The notes below the pieces were generated by a model. The model was not told the DNA's origin and did not search any database. It worked only from the letters and a program-made list of their open reading frames with translations. Below, piece by piece: positions 34,500 through 44,282 of a DNA stretch of 64,000 bases. Source of the stretch: Dechloromonas hortensis (GTDB lineage: Bacteria; Pseudomonadota; Gammaproteobacteria; Burkholderiales; Rhodocyclaceae). A program made the translations under genes and the position numbers. How positions within the stretch are numbered: position 1 is the first letter of the stretch; each line of letters begins with the position of its first letter. Where the stretch lies: assembly GCF_009469765.1 (NCBI RefSeq), contig NZ_SSSQ01000006.1, positions 1 through 64,000 of the forward strand. Reading direction: 5' to 3'.

Positions 34500-36062
34500 T
34501 CAATTCAATCGCTTGGTCTGCTGCATCGTTTGCTCGAGATCGCTAAGAAGGCTTGGTAATAGATCACGAATCAACGCCTCAAGGGCCGGGCTTGCCTCTT
34601 CTTCCGTATGGGCAGAGACCGATATCACGATTGCTGCACCGTCGTCACCCTGGCCGCGCAGCAGATTAAATGCCTGAAAAAATTTTGAGCGGACTTCGCT
34701 TTGCGTTAAGTAACCGCCAACCCAATACAGGGTTGTGGCCAGCGCAACCGTGTCAGCATGAGTGTACTTTTCCGTCTTCAGGCTAGGCAGCAGGCTGCTT
34801 ATCGCGTGAAGCTTTCTATTTCCTCGCCATTCCCAGGTTTTTGAAGATTCAATTTGGCTTTTAACATTGACCAGCTCTTGGCCTTGCTTTTGATCGCGGT
34901 AATAGGCGAGGTAAATCCTTGCAACCTCACCCGCATAGAGATAATCGCCCTGATGAATTGCTGTGGCACCTATAAAAGATGGTTCAAGCATTGCCAATCC
35001 AGGCTGAACTGTGGGAAGTTTGCCCAGTGACTGGGACAAATCAAGTTGCAGCGGTAATGGCTCAATTGATACATGATTGACCATGTTGTCAGCCCCGAGG
35101 CGCCAACCGAATGCTATTGCTGATGTTATTAGTGCGGCAGCCAAGATGCGGGGAAGGGCGGTCTGTCTGACTTGGGGCGTTGCATCACCGACAGGAGAGG
35201 GGTCACGCCAGCGGTCGCCGATCATGAATGCGGTTATAACGACAACGCCGAATATGACCCAGCCAAATGCAAGATGCGACAGACCGAGGCCCCATTGATT
35301 GTCCGTTAGGTGGGCAATCAAGACAATGGCGTAGGCGCGCAGCCAGTTCGCAAACAGTGAAAGGAGAACCATCGCCGCGATAAAGACAAGGCGTTTATAC
35401 CAGCGCTGATAAGTCAGATAGGCAAAGATCGACCCGACGAAGAATGATGTAAAGAGGTAACGAATCCCAGAACATGCTTCAATGACCGACCAGCTGCCGC
35501 TAGGGATAACAAAGTGCCTGTCTTGTTGAAGCACCGGTATGCCACTGGCACGCAGCCCGGCTACGGTGGCATTTGCGGTCCAGTCCATCAAGATCGGCAG
35601 GATGTCATGGCCGAAAGGTATGGCAAAAAAAAGGAAGCTTAGTGGACCAAGGAGATTCCTGAATGCTTGATATCCAAGAACGGCCCAGGTTGATCCGATT
35701 AACATGAAGACGACGGCAAACTGCGCAACTACCGCTGCCGAGACGAGTTCGCCGACATATGCTGCCGCGCCAGACAACAAGAAAACCACCATACCAGCAT
35801 AGGATGGTGCGAAGGAAACTCGCCTTAAGATATGACGCTTTTTCCAGGAAAAATAGGCAACTACAGCCAAGACAACGTAGCCATGAGCATGCGATGGTAG
35901 TTTTTCCCAAGACTCGACAACCAGGAGAACATGCTCGCGTAGTGCAAAAATAACGCTTGCCCAGACGAGGAACAGGCCAACCCAGGCGAACTGCCTGGAC
36001 AAAGTTGATCCTTGATTGTTCTCCGGATGAGTTGAGTTTGACCGCATGTTTCCCATCAGCAT
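34500..36062 (-). CDS. xrtA: exosortase A fused to EpsI domain
   Basis: 520 residues (longest start; ATGs at 36056 and 36047 are also possible). The N-terminal 300 residues are a polytopic membrane exosortase with all three conserved residues: Cys197 in IEACSGIRYL, Arg242 in NWLRAYAIVL and His263 in LSHLAFGWVIFG. The C-terminal 200 residues form a soluble EpsI-like domain (GDYLYAGEVARIYLAYYRDQ). Exosortase A recognises PEP-CTERM tails at the inner membrane and is thought to cleave them. The fused form is the standard XrtA architecture. It overlaps the O-ligase gene by 7 bases. At least one substrate is encoded at 58 kb. Confidence 0.95.
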   Translation of the reverse strand: MLMGNMRSNSTHPENNQGSTLSRQFAWVGLFLVWASVIFALREHVLLVVESWEKLPSHAHGYVVLAVVAYFSWKKRHILRRVSFAPSYAGMVVFLLSGAAAYVGELVSAAVVAQFAVVFMLIGSTWAVLGYQAFRNLLGPLSFLFFAIPFGHDILPILMDWTANATVAGLRASGIPVLQQDRHFVIPSGSWSVIEACSGIRYLFTSFFVGSIFAYLTYQRWYKRLVFIAAMVLLSLFANWLRAYAIVLIAHLTDNQWGLGLSHLAFGWVIFGVVVITAFMIGDRWRDPSPVGDATPQVRQTALPRILAAALITSAIAFGWRLGADNMVNHVSIEPLPLQLDLSQSLGKLPTVQPGLAMLEPSFIGATAIHQGDYLYAGEVARIYLAYYRDQKQGQELVNVKSQIESSKTWEWRGNRKLHAISSLLPSLKTEKYTHADTVALATTLYWVGGYLTQSEVRSKFFQAFNLLRGQGDDGAAIVISVSAHTEEEASPALEALIRDLLPSLLSDLEQTMQQTKRLN

Positions 36063-37426
36063 AATGGAGCGTCCTGTCCGCGTCGTGTCGACATTGCGTT
36101 TGATGGACGTTGTTTGGGCATGATTTCCTTTGCCTTTGGCGCAACCTTGCTACTCTGGTTTAAAGCCTCTTGGACGCAACGTTCCGTGCATAGCAGTATG
36201 ACTAAAATGTAATACGGCATATCCCAGTAGGCCAGACTCAGGAAGGCGCCTCCCACACAAAAGCCAATCAAGCTGACCTTGGTCATGGAGGCGAGGGTGT
36301 GAGCCCATTCGAGTTGCTCATGTCCGGCTGATAGCCTTGAAAGCCTGCCGGCGAGGGAATAGGTTGCCGCCCAAAAGGCAAGGTATAAGAACAACCCGAT
36401 ATAGCCATGCTCGCCAAGAACCTGAAAGTAGATGCTGTGGGCAACAATCACGAAATTCGGATTGGGGGCGTATTTCTGATAAATGATCGGAGAGTCGGTG
36501 ACGAATCCGGCGCCAGTTGGATTTCCGTTGGCGATATTCACCGCCATTGTCCAGGCGTTTATTCGCCCCTGCGCGGAGTCGTCTTCCTCGTAGGTCTGAA
36601 TGGTATTCATGCGTGATGTCCACTCTTCTGGCATGAACGCCACCGCCATTACGCCGACGATCATGGCAACGACAAATAATGCCAGTTTGGATTTGCTTCG
36701 CCACCAGAGAACGCTGCCCATGGCGATCATGGCCAGTAGGGCTCCACGGGAGTGACTGCCGAGGGCTGACAGCAAACAGAGGAACATGGCGCTATACAGG
36801 AAACGCTTTGACCACTTCTCGGGAATCTTCGATATAAACGGTAGCCCGCGAAGTAGTGCCGATTGGGTCGCCAAATAGTAGAGGAGTGGCACGGTAATGA
36901 TCAGGGCAACCGCCAATTCATTGTTCCCCTCAATGACGCTGGCCGGCGGCCCCCATACGCGGGATCCTCCTCCCGTAAGAGCGGTAAAAATCCCACCTTT
37001 GATACCAAAGAATGCCAGTGAACCGGTTACAACTACGATGAATCCCAGAATTTCCTCACGGGTATGTATTACCGCGGCGACAGGGAGCAGCATTAAAAGA
37101 ACCTTGAGGACAAATATGTATTTCTCGAAGCTTTCGTCTGGAAAGACCGCCAATGCGGTTGTAATCCCCATCCAGCCAACAAAGGTCAGGAGAAGTGGAA
37201 CGGGAAAGCGCATTGTCCAGCGAACCTGTGCTGGGTTGATGAGCATCGAAAAAAACAGCGTCCCTGCTGCAATCATTGCCAGGGGAAGGGAATATGCAAA
37301 TCCCCATCCCAGCCGGTGAGGATTCATCAAGCCAACCCAGACCCAAAGCAACGCGGCGATATATGGCCGTCGGAGCGCCATGACGGCCCCACTGGCAAAG
37401 AGCATCACAATCGCGATGTCACGCAT
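36056..37426 (-). CDS. putative O-glycosylation ligase, exosortase A-associated
   Basis: 456 residues with ten or more hydrophobic segments and Wzy/WaaL-like character. The opening LRRPYIAALLWVWVGLMNPH and the middle FGIKGGIFTALTGGGSRVWG followed by GPPASVIEGNNELA match the family I know as the exosortase A-associated O-glycosylation ligase. It may transfer glycan to PEP-CTERM proteins or ligate or polymerise the exopolysaccharide in the periplasm. It is adjacent to xrtA in most such loci, supporting coupled function. Activity has not been inferred from catalytic residues, only from family and context. Confidence 0.87.
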   Translation of the reverse strand: MRDIAIVMLFASGAVMALRRPYIAALLWVWVGLMNPHRLGWGFAYSLPLAMIAAGTLFFSMLINPAQVRWTMRFPVPLLLTFVGWMGITTALAVFPDESFEKYIFVLKVLLMLLPVAAVIHTREEILGFIVVVTGSLAFFGIKGGIFTALTGGGSRVWGPPASVIEGNNELAVALIITVPLLYYLATQSALLRGLPFISKIPEKWSKRFLYSAMFLCLLSALGSHSRGALLAMIAMGSVLWWRSKSKLALFVVAMIVGVMAVAFMPEEWTSRMNTIQTYEEDDSAQGRINAWTMAVNIANGNPTGAGFVTDSPIIYQKYAPNPNFVIVAHSIYFQVLGEHGYIGLFLYLAFWAATYSLAGRLSRLSAGHEQLEWAHTLASMTKVSLIGFCVGGAFLSLAYWDMPYYILVILLCTERCVQEALNQSSKVAPKAKEIMPKQRPSNAMSTRRGQDAPLC

Positions 37427-37447
37427 TATCGATAAGTCCCCGGTTTG

Positions 37448-38653
37448 TCATCGAGACCTCGAAATTTCTTGAAAAAGTTCGATCTGGGCTTGTGTTGTAA
37501 CATCCCAGCCGAATTGCTCGGCGTATTCCCTGATGGCAATTTTGTCGATAGGTTTTGAAAAAAGGTCGGCATAGGCTGCAAGCAAGGCTTCGTCGTCGCG
37601 TCTGGACATTAAGCGTCCAACGGCGTTATGCCTGATAACTTCATTCGTGCCAGGAATATTGGTCGCAATGACCGGTGTACCGCAGGCCATCGACTCCAAG
37701 AGAACATTGGCCCATCCCTCGCGACTGGAGCACAGTAGCAGCGCATCGGCAGCGCTATACCAGTATGCCAGTTCTTCATTTGGAACCTGGCCAGCAAACA
37801 TCACACGCTCGGAGAGTTGATGCTTGTCTGCAAGTTCTTGAAGTGCCGAACGCTCAGGGCCATGTCCGACCAGAACAAGTCGTTCATTGTTATTCAGCTT
37901 TGCCAGAGCCTTGATCGCAATATCGTGGCCCTTCAATTCAATCAGGTTGCCGACCGATAACAGAATGCGACAATCATTGGGAAGGCCGAGCCTGTTTCGC
38001 GCTTTCGCTTGCTCAATCGGCTGGAAACGCTCCAGATCAACCCCGTTGCGCATGATACGTAATTTGCTGGCCTCGGCTCCCAGTGATGAGAGTACTTGCA
38101 TCAAACCAGATGAGACGCCAATTGAAGCCTTTGCTTGCTTCGCTGTTTCAAGGATCCGACGCCGTGGTTTTGGATATTGCGCAATCAGGTTCAGATCGCT
38201 GCCGCGAGCGGTAACGACAAATGGCTTCCCCAGTGCATGGGCAATGATTCCGGCTGCTACACCATCTGGATAGTAGTAGTGGGCATCGATCAGGTCGAAA
38301 TCGAAACCGTCGCGAATGATTTTTCTTATGACTGGCAGGGCTGAGCGTGCCAATGAGTATGGTGCAATGTTCATCCCCACTTTTGGGGGCAGCAAGTAGC
38401 GCGGGTGAAAAATATCAATGCTGTTTCTGTGTTCAATTTTTGGCGTCTCGGCGTATTTTCCATAGACGCCGAATTTCTTTCCCTTGAATGGAAACCAGGG
38501 GACCGGTGCTACGACCTTGGTTTCCACCTGACCTGTTTGCAGCAGTTCGCGAAGACGTGTTTCAACAAAAAGGCCATGAATCGGTCTGACTGCACTTGGG
38601 TACAGGGTTGAAAAGAGAAGGGTCCGGATTGGACGCCGAGTCGCATCGTTCAC
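37448..38653 (-). CDS. GT4 glycosyltransferase
   Basis: 401 residues. N-terminal TLYPSAVRPIHGLFVETRLR and IDAHYYYPDGVAAG, middle RIMRNGVDLERFQP, then ILLSVGNLIELKGHDIAIKA and LLCSSREGWANVLLESMACG with the conserved Glu residues of the family 4 donor site. It is a cytoplasmic or membrane-associated enzyme adding one sugar to the repeat unit. It overlaps its upstream neighbour by 4 bases, indicating coupling. Confidence 0.86.
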   Translation of the reverse strand: MNDATRRPIRTLLFSTLYPSAVRPIHGLFVETRLRELLQTGQVETKVVAPVPWFPFKGKKFGVYGKYAETPKIEHRNSIDIFHPRYLLPPKVGMNIAPYSLARSALPVIRKIIRDGFDFDLIDAHYYYPDGVAAGIIAHALGKPFVVTARGSDLNLIAQYPKPRRRILETAKQAKASIGVSSGLMQVLSSLGAEASKLRIMRNGVDLERFQPIEQAKARNRLGLPNDCRILLSVGNLIELKGHDIAIKALAKLNNNERLVLVGHGPERSALQELADKHQLSERVMFAGQVPNEELAYWYSAADALLLCSSREGWANVLLESMACGTPVIATNIPGTNEVIRHNAVGRLMSRRDDEALLAAYADLFSKPIDKIAIREYAEQFGWDVTTQAQIELFQEISRSR

Positions 38654-39834
38654 GCTTGTCTGCCTTGATCAGATGCGTTGCACGCATTGCATTGCTGAGC
38701 GAGCGTTGCGACCTTTCGGGCATTACCTAGCCAGGTGAGTTCCTGGCAGGTGATCGTCTTGTATGCCTCTTGTGCTATACGGGAGCGCAAATCCGCGTTG
38801 TCGCATAGCTGCGTTAGTTTTGCCTGCAAATCGCCCGCCGAACTTGCATCAAACATGAGGGCGTTGTGCTCATCTTTCAGAATTTCAAGCAGGTTTTGCG
38901 CACGTGGGGCGATGATGGCTTTGCCTAGCGCCATGTATTCCATCAGTTTTAGTGGTGAAGCATATGAGGTCACTGCGGGTTGCAAGGCAATATCAAAGGC
39001 GGCAACGAGTCCGGGGACGGCATCGCGATGAACCACGCCGGTGAAGGTGACCCGGTCTCCGACACCAAGACGATGGGCCTGGGCCTCCAGGTCCTGGCGC
39101 ACAGGGCCATCGCCAACCACCAAAAGGTGCGAGTTTTCGGGAGCATATTTGCTCGCCATCCAGTCGATAATGCGATCAACGCCATGCCAGTCCCTAATAA
39201 AACCAGTAAAGCCCAGTACCAGTGCGTTTGCCAAACCAATCTGTGCTTTGGCGGTTGAAATATGTGGGGCCGATGCGAAATGTTTTTCGTTGATTCCATT
39301 GGGAATCACCGAGATTCGTTCATCAGGCACGCCATAGGCTTTGACGTATTCGGCAAGTACATGGGTTACTGGCAGCACATAATCAGCGCTCCGCCAAGCT
39401 GTGCCTTCCGCCCATTTGGCAAGCCAGGGCAGGGCGAGGCCGCCGCTATGCTGGGAGCGTTCGAAGACAAGGGGGGAATTGACTTCCAGCAAGAGTGGAA
39501 TACCCATCCTGCGCTTGAGCATCGTTCCGGCCAGTAGATACAGGTTGTAGCGTTCGTAAATGACATCGGGTTTGAATTCGCGAGCGGCCGCTAGCAGCTT
39601 TCGATAGGCGTGCAGTGAGTAGGCGAGTTCGAGCAGTTCATAGATTGCTTTGGGTAGGGCAGCCTTCAGGTGGTGAACCCAACTGACCTTGCCGCCCATT
39701 TCGCCCTGCTCACCAACGTTCGGCGCGACGACCAGCACTTCGTGCCCGTTGGCTCGCAGTGCGTCGACCATCTCTTCGATATGGACCGCCTGGCCATCCT
39801 TGGAGGCGGTACGGTGGTGGTAGAGAATCTTCAT
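38650..39834 (-). CDS. GT4 glycosyltransferase
   Basis: About 394 residues from the ATG at 39834 (MKILYHHRTASKDGQAVHIE), chosen because the longer frame would run into the amidotransferase gene. The opening is one I recall from XrtA loci. Middle and C-terminal family 4 motifs are present: SVIPNGINEKHF, LGFTGFIRDWHGVDRIIDWM, and YASPLKLMEYMALGKAIIAP. It is 11 bases from the amidotransferase stop. The donor sugar is unknown. Confidence 0.86.
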   Translation of the reverse strand: MKILYHHRTASKDGQAVHIEEMVDALRANGHEVLVVAPNVGEQGEMGGKVSWVHHLKAALPKAIYELLELAYSLHAYRKLLAAAREFKPDVIYERYNLYLLAGTMLKRRMGIPLLLEVNSPLVFERSQHSGGLALPWLAKWAEGTAWRSADYVLPVTHVLAEYVKAYGVPDERISVIPNGINEKHFASAPHISTAKAQIGLANALVLGFTGFIRDWHGVDRIIDWMASKYAPENSHLLVVGDGPVRQDLEAQAHRLGVGDRVTFTGVVHRDAVPGLVAAFDIALQPAVTSYASPLKLMEYMALGKAIIAPRAQNLLEILKDEHNALMFDASSAGDLQAKLTQLCDNADLRSRIAQEAYKTITCQELTWLGNARKVATLAQQCNACNASDQGRQA

Positions 39835-39845
39835 GCAATGCTCGA

Positions 39846-41753
39846 TCAGATAGCGGCAGGATCGTTCATGACGCAACGCATAAATGCATCAAACATCAGG
39901 AGGGTCCAGATTGGTGTGCTGTGATCACCTAGTCCGGACTCATGCTGTTCAACGATTTTCTTGATGACCTCGGGATTGAACCATCCTGACTCGGCAATCT
40001 GTCCTTTGAGCAGCGTGTCGCGAACACGTTGACGCAGCGGCCCACGAAACCAACGGGAGAGCGGAACGGCAAAACCCATTTTGGGGCGGTACATGATATC
40101 TGGCGGCAATAATGGCTCCATGCTTTTCTTCAGCAGGTACTTGCTTTCGCTTCCGCGCATTTTGAGATGTGACGGCAGTGTGGCCAGCCATTCAACCAGT
40201 GGGTGGTCCATCAGTGGCTCACGTACCTCCAGGGAGTGCGCCATGCTGGCGCGATCAACCTTGGTATTGATATCGCCGATGAGGTAAGTATGGAGGTCGA
40301 TGTATTGAATCAAGCCGAGCGGGTCGTCCGTGCCTGCTTTCTTGGCGTGCTCGTGAAACACGTTGAGTGCGCTGTAGCCGCCAAGAGCCGAGTTCAGTGA
40401 GTCGCTGAACAATCGCCGGCGCATCGGTGTGCGAATTAGCGACATGCTGTGGAAATAAGCTTCGGCTGAGGTCCGCGCCAAGGCTTCAAAGGTTGTTTTG
40501 GCCCGAAAGACTCGTGGTGCCCAATCAGCCTTGGGGTAGAGTTTGCCAAGTGTGCCAAAAAGTGGGCGCCGCAAACCCAGTGGCAGCGCAGAACGCATGC
40601 TTTCTTCCATAAGGTGCAGGCGGTAGCGGCGATAGCCGCCAAAGCTCTCATCTCCACCATCACCGGAGAGCGCTACAGTGACATGCTTGCGTGCCAGTTC
40701 ACAGACCCGATAGGTTGGGATTGCCGAACTATCGGCATAGGGTTCATCGTATAAGCGGGCCAGCGTGTCGATCAGATCGAAGTCATCGCTTTCGACCATG
40801 TCGAGATAATGATTGGTCTGATAACGATCAGCCACCGTCTTGGCAAATTCAGTTTCGTTGAAAGCGGGGTCGGAAAAGCCGATCGAGCAGGTGTTGACCG
40901 CAGTCTTCGAGAGACCGGCCATCATGGCAACGACCGCGCTCGAATCAACGCCGCCAGAGAGAAATGCACCGAGCGGGACTTCGGAGATCATCCGCAGCCG
41001 GATCGACTCTTCAAGTCGGGCAGTCAACTCGGCGCAGGCGTCTCGATCGCTGATTGGGTTGTCGAGGGAGAAACGGACGTCCCAGTACTCCTTCGGTTGG
41101 CCAACAACTTGGCCACGGCGCAAAAGCAGCGTATGTGCAGGAGGAAGCTTCCTGGCCTGTTTGAATATGGCGCGCGGTTCCGCGACATATCCCAGCGCAA
41201 AATACTCCTCGATGGCGTAAGGGTCGATCTCGCGCTTGAGGCCACCATGAGCCAGAAGCGATTTTAGTTCCGAGCCAAAAAGAAAGTTTCCATCATCGAG
41301 GAGCGCGTAGTACAGCGGCTTGACACCAAGGCGGTCGCGGGCCAGAAATAGCGATTGCTGATTACGGTCCCACAAAGCGAAGGCAAACATGCCGCGAAAG
41401 CGGTCTACACAGCGTTCCCCCCAGGATTCCCACGCGTGCACAATGACTTCAGTGTCGCTGCGGGTATGGAAAACGTGACCAAGTGCCTGAAGTTCGGGGA
41501 TGAGTTCCTGATAGTTGTAAATTTCGCCGTTGAAGACGACGCAAACACTCTGGTCTTCGTTGTATAGCGGCTGCTGGCCAGTGGACAGATCGATGATCGA
41601 CAGGCGGCGATGACCAAGTCCAAGGCCTGGTTCGACGTGCAGACCGCCTTCGTCCGGGCCTCGATGGAACTGCGATTCGTTCATGCGGTGCAGTACCGTA
41701 CGATCAATGTCGCTTCTACCTCGGGTGTCAAAAATTCCGGTAATGCCACACAT
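39846..41753 (-). CDS. exosortase A-associated amidotransferase (asparagine synthase family)
   Basis: 635 residues with complete class II amidotransferase architecture: nucleophile Cys2 in MCGITGIFDTRG, RGPDEGG, the glutamine site VVFNGEIYNYQEL, then the synthetase domain with FLSGGVDSSAVVAM and ALSGDGGDESFGGY. It transfers ammonia from glutamine to an activated carboxyl group. It matches the exosortase A system amidotransferase 1 family in length and neighbours. A sensible target is a uronic acid of the exopolysaccharide (the TviB-type dehydrogenase would make one), but that is inferred. It is distinct from the Cys-lacking homologue at 23 kb. Confidence 0.92.
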   Translation of the reverse strand: MCGITGIFDTRGRSDIDRTVLHRMNESQFHRGPDEGGLHVEPGLGLGHRRLSIIDLSTGQQPLYNEDQSVCVVFNGEIYNYQELIPELQALGHVFHTRSDTEVIVHAWESWGERCVDRFRGMFAFALWDRNQQSLFLARDRLGVKPLYYALLDDGNFLFGSELKSLLAHGGLKREIDPYAIEEYFALGYVAEPRAIFKQARKLPPAHTLLLRRGQVVGQPKEYWDVRFSLDNPISDRDACAELTARLEESIRLRMISEVPLGAFLSGGVDSSAVVAMMAGLSKTAVNTCSIGFSDPAFNETEFAKTVADRYQTNHYLDMVESDDFDLIDTLARLYDEPYADSSAIPTYRVCELARKHVTVALSGDGGDESFGGYRRYRLHLMEESMRSALPLGLRRPLFGTLGKLYPKADWAPRVFRAKTTFEALARTSAEAYFHSMSLIRTPMRRRLFSDSLNSALGGYSALNVFHEHAKKAGTDDPLGLIQYIDLHTYLIGDINTKVDRASMAHSLEVREPLMDHPLVEWLATLPSHLKMRGSESKYLLKKSMEPLLPPDIMYRPKMGFAVPLSRWFRGPLRQRVRDTLLKGQIAESGWFNPEVIKKIVEQHESGLGDHSTPIWTLLMFDAFMRCVMNDPAAI

Positions 41754-41765
41754 GGGATTTTCCTG

Positions 41766-42929
41766 TCAGGGCCTGAGGTTCACACTGCTGCGATGCAATA
41801 GTTTGTCGTAGGTGCCCTGGTAACTTGCCACCATGGCATTCATGCTGAACTTTTCTTCGACCAAGCGACGCCCGCTAAGCGCCATTGATTGCCTGGTGTC
41901 GGCCTGTTTGGCCATCCGGATGATCGCCCTAGCCATCGATTCAGGATCCGCTGACGGGATAAGAACCCCGGTTTGCTCCGCCACAACAAGATCGGCATTG
42001 CCGCCGACATTGGTTGCTATTACCGGCAGGCCAGAAGCCATGGCTTCAAGGATAGTGTTGGATATACCTTCGGCCAGCGAGGGCAGGACGAAGCAGTCCA
42101 GTCCTCGCATGACCTCTGGTACGTCATTGCGCTCGCCAGGAAGCCAGGCCAATTGGTCGAGGCCCGCGGCATTGAGTAGCTGCTGGCACTCTTTACGCAA
42201 CGGCCCATCACCGACCAAGACGAGGCGAATCTGTTCTTTCAGTTGAGGCTCCATCTCTAGCGCACGAATGAAAGCCCGGACCAAAGTGGGCTGATCTTTG
42301 ACTGTCTGCATACGACCTACTGTGCCCAGCAAGCAGTGAGTCGGACGAGTAAACGGGCAACCGGGAATGGATTGATCCGGTTGGCCTGGATGAAAACGCG
42401 AGCAGTCAACGCCATTGTAAACTTGGAGCACCTTGTTCTGAGGAATGCGAATTATACCGTTCAGATATTGGGCGAGGTCTCGCGAAAGTGCGAGGTAATA
42501 ACTCACGAATGGGCGATAAAAGCGTCGGACGCGCTGGTAAGTTATATTAGAGCCATCCAGGTCGCCAACGTCGCGACCGTGTTCTCCATGAATGCGGACC
42601 GGAACACCGGCCAACCAGGCAGGCAATTGAACTTCAAGCGCCGCCAGGTTACGGCTATGGACAATCGCTGGTTGTAACTGCCGAAAAAGCCGGAAAAGTT
42701 TTGGAAACAGCCATATACCGTGGCCTGGTGGCTTGTGCAGCGAAACAAATTGAATATCGTCCCGCTTTATACGATGGCGAAAATCAGTGACTTCCGTCAG
42801 CGCTATGATGACATGCCTATAGCTGTCGGCTGGCATGTGGTTTATCAGGTTAACTATCCCATTTTCCAGACCACCTGTATCAAAGCGGTACATCACGTGG
42901 GCGACAAGCGGTCGGGTATCACTTTTCAT
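41766..42929 (-). CDS. PEP-CTERM/EpsH1-associated sugar transferase (GT4)
   Basis: 387 residues. The opening VAHVMYRFDTGGLENGIVNL and the segment RIHGEHGRDVGDLDGSN are typical of a glycosyltransferase subfamily specific to XrtA loci. Family 4 motifs follow: VYNGVDCSRFHP, LLGTVGRMQTVKDQPTLVRA and LPSLAEGISNTILEAMASGL. It adds a sugar to the repeat unit. It lies 12 bases downstream of the next gene boundary, with a 139-base gap upstream to the other subfamily member. Confidence 0.88.
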   Translation of the reverse strand: MKSDTRPLVAHVMYRFDTGGLENGIVNLINHMPADSYRHVIIALTEVTDFRHRIKRDDIQFVSLHKPPGHGIWLFPKLFRLFRQLQPAIVHSRNLAALEVQLPAWLAGVPVRIHGEHGRDVGDLDGSNITYQRVRRFYRPFVSYYLALSRDLAQYLNGIIRIPQNKVLQVYNGVDCSRFHPGQPDQSIPGCPFTRPTHCLLGTVGRMQTVKDQPTLVRAFIRALEMEPQLKEQIRLVLVGDGPLRKECQQLLNAAGLDQLAWLPGERNDVPEVMRGLDCFVLPSLAEGISNTILEAMASGLPVIATNVGGNADLVVAEQTGVLIPSADPESMARAIIRMAKQADTRQSMALSGRRLVEEKFSMNAMVASYQGTYDKLLHRSSVNLRP

Positions 42930-43018
42930 TGCTCACCATCGAATATGTCAATTGATGGGCGCCTTGCTTTCGCCCGGGAGGGCATTCCGAAATGCAGTTT
43001 GCTTCCCCTATGAAATAC

Positions 43019-43061
43019 TAGCTCCCAAGCTTGCAGCCACTGCGTGCCATTTTGGGAGCTA
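43019..43061. repeat. long inverted repeat downstream of a glycosyltransferase gene
   Basis: TAGCTCCCAA (43019-43028) and TTGGGAGCTA (43052-43061) form a perfect 10-bp stem with a 23-base loop, 8 bases past the stop of the gene at 43069. There is no T-run on the minus strand, so it is not a standard terminator. It may stabilise or pause the operon transcript within the only sizeable gap of this part of the locus. Confidence 0.55.
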
Positions 43062-43068
43062 AGGGCCT

Positions 43069-44274
43069 TCATGAAGAAGACTGGCGTGAGAGGTAGGGAT
43101 CAATACGATTCATGTTTGCATCCCAGCTGCAGTGTGCAACCACCCGAGAGCGAGCCGCTTCGCCAATGGTGTTGCCTGTCACAGGAGAAGCCAGCTGCGA
43201 ATCAATGGTGTCGATGAACTCGATTGCGTTGCTGGCGACCAGCAATTCCGTGCCTTTGACAGCGTCGACCGCAGCCGCACAGTCGGTCGTCGCGACGACC
43301 GGGCGAGCCATGGCCATGGCTTCGAGAATCTTGTTTTGGATGCCGCGGGCAATGCGCAGTGGTGCGACCACGATGCTGGCATGTTGCAGGTAGGGCCGTA
43401 CATCCGGGACTGTACCCGTGACGACGATATGTTCGTTGGCCAGTGCTTGGACTTCAGGTGTCGGGGAACGACCGACAATGTAGAAACGAACGTCTGGCCG
43501 GCGTTGGCGCAGGGCGGGGAATACCTCATTGGCAAACCAGGATACGGCATCGACATTCGGCCAGTAATCCATCGCCCCGGTGAATACGATGGGGGTTTCC
43601 TCTGCGGCGTAAGGGGATGTGCGTTCCGGCGAGGGGGAAAAGTAGTCGGTGTCGACGCCGTTGCACATGGTTTCGGTTCGCACGCCGCATTCAGGTGCCA
43701 AGTGGTTGAAGAGCGCAACTTCGGCATCAGTGACAAAAAATGAGCGCACTGCCTGGGCGGCGATCAGCCGTTCATAGGCAAGCAGTTGTTGCCCTTCACG
43801 CCGATAGAGCCAGGACATTGGCCAGCGATGCTTGGGGGCGTACTGCGCCCACTTGGCTGAGTCGACGTCGACAAAGTCGATCAGCACCGGCATGCGCCGT
43901 TTGTCTTCGATGTATTGAGCCATGGCCGAACTAAAAACTACCGTGGCATCGATTTTGTTCAATCGGCAGGTCGTGTCCACCCAGTGTTGCAGCGCCGCAT
44001 CGCGGTAATAGCGAAGCGTTAGCGGCTCTCCGGCAAGGAGGCCATTGAGACTGCGTATCTTGGCCATGCGTGGGTTGAGCTTGGCGACATGGAGATCGGC
44101 GCACATGCTCCGTAGTGTCGCAATGTGCGGCTCATCTTCCGGATCATCAATGAAGGTGCCAAGAAAGACCCGGTGCTGTTTGAGCAGGTGCTTTAAAAGA
44201 TTGTACGAACGTACCTTGTCCCCCTTGTTGGGGGGGTAAGGCAGGCGATGGACAAGATAAAGAATATTGGCCAT
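43069..44274 (-). CDS. PEP-CTERM/EpsH1-associated sugar transferase (GT-B)
   Basis: 401 residues. The start ILYLVHRLPYPPNKGDKVRS and VDFVDVDSAKWAQYA match the other XrtA-specific sugar transferase subfamily. Donor-half motifs are TMCNGVDTDYFSP, IVFTGAMDYWPNVDAVSWFA and VVAPLRIARGIQNKILEAMA. It probably acts early in repeat-unit assembly, but order cannot be read. It is 8 bases downstream of the FemAB-type gene. Confidence 0.9.
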   Translation of the reverse strand: MANILYLVHRLPYPPNKGDKVRSYNLLKHLLKQHRVFLGTFIDDPEDEPHIATLRSMCADLHVAKLNPRMAKIRSLNGLLAGEPLTLRYYRDAALQHWVDTTCRLNKIDATVVFSSAMAQYIEDKRRMPVLIDFVDVDSAKWAQYAPKHRWPMSWLYRREGQQLLAYERLIAAQAVRSFFVTDAEVALFNHLAPECGVRTETMCNGVDTDYFSPSPERTSPYAAEETPIVFTGAMDYWPNVDAVSWFANEVFPALRQRRPDVRFYIVGRSPTPEVQALANEHIVVTGTVPDVRPYLQHASIVVAPLRIARGIQNKILEAMAMARPVVATTDCAAAVDAVKGTELLVASNAIEFIDTIDSQLASPVTGNTIGEAARSRVVAHCSWDANMNRIDPYLSRQSSS

Positions 44275-44282
44275 CTATCCCC

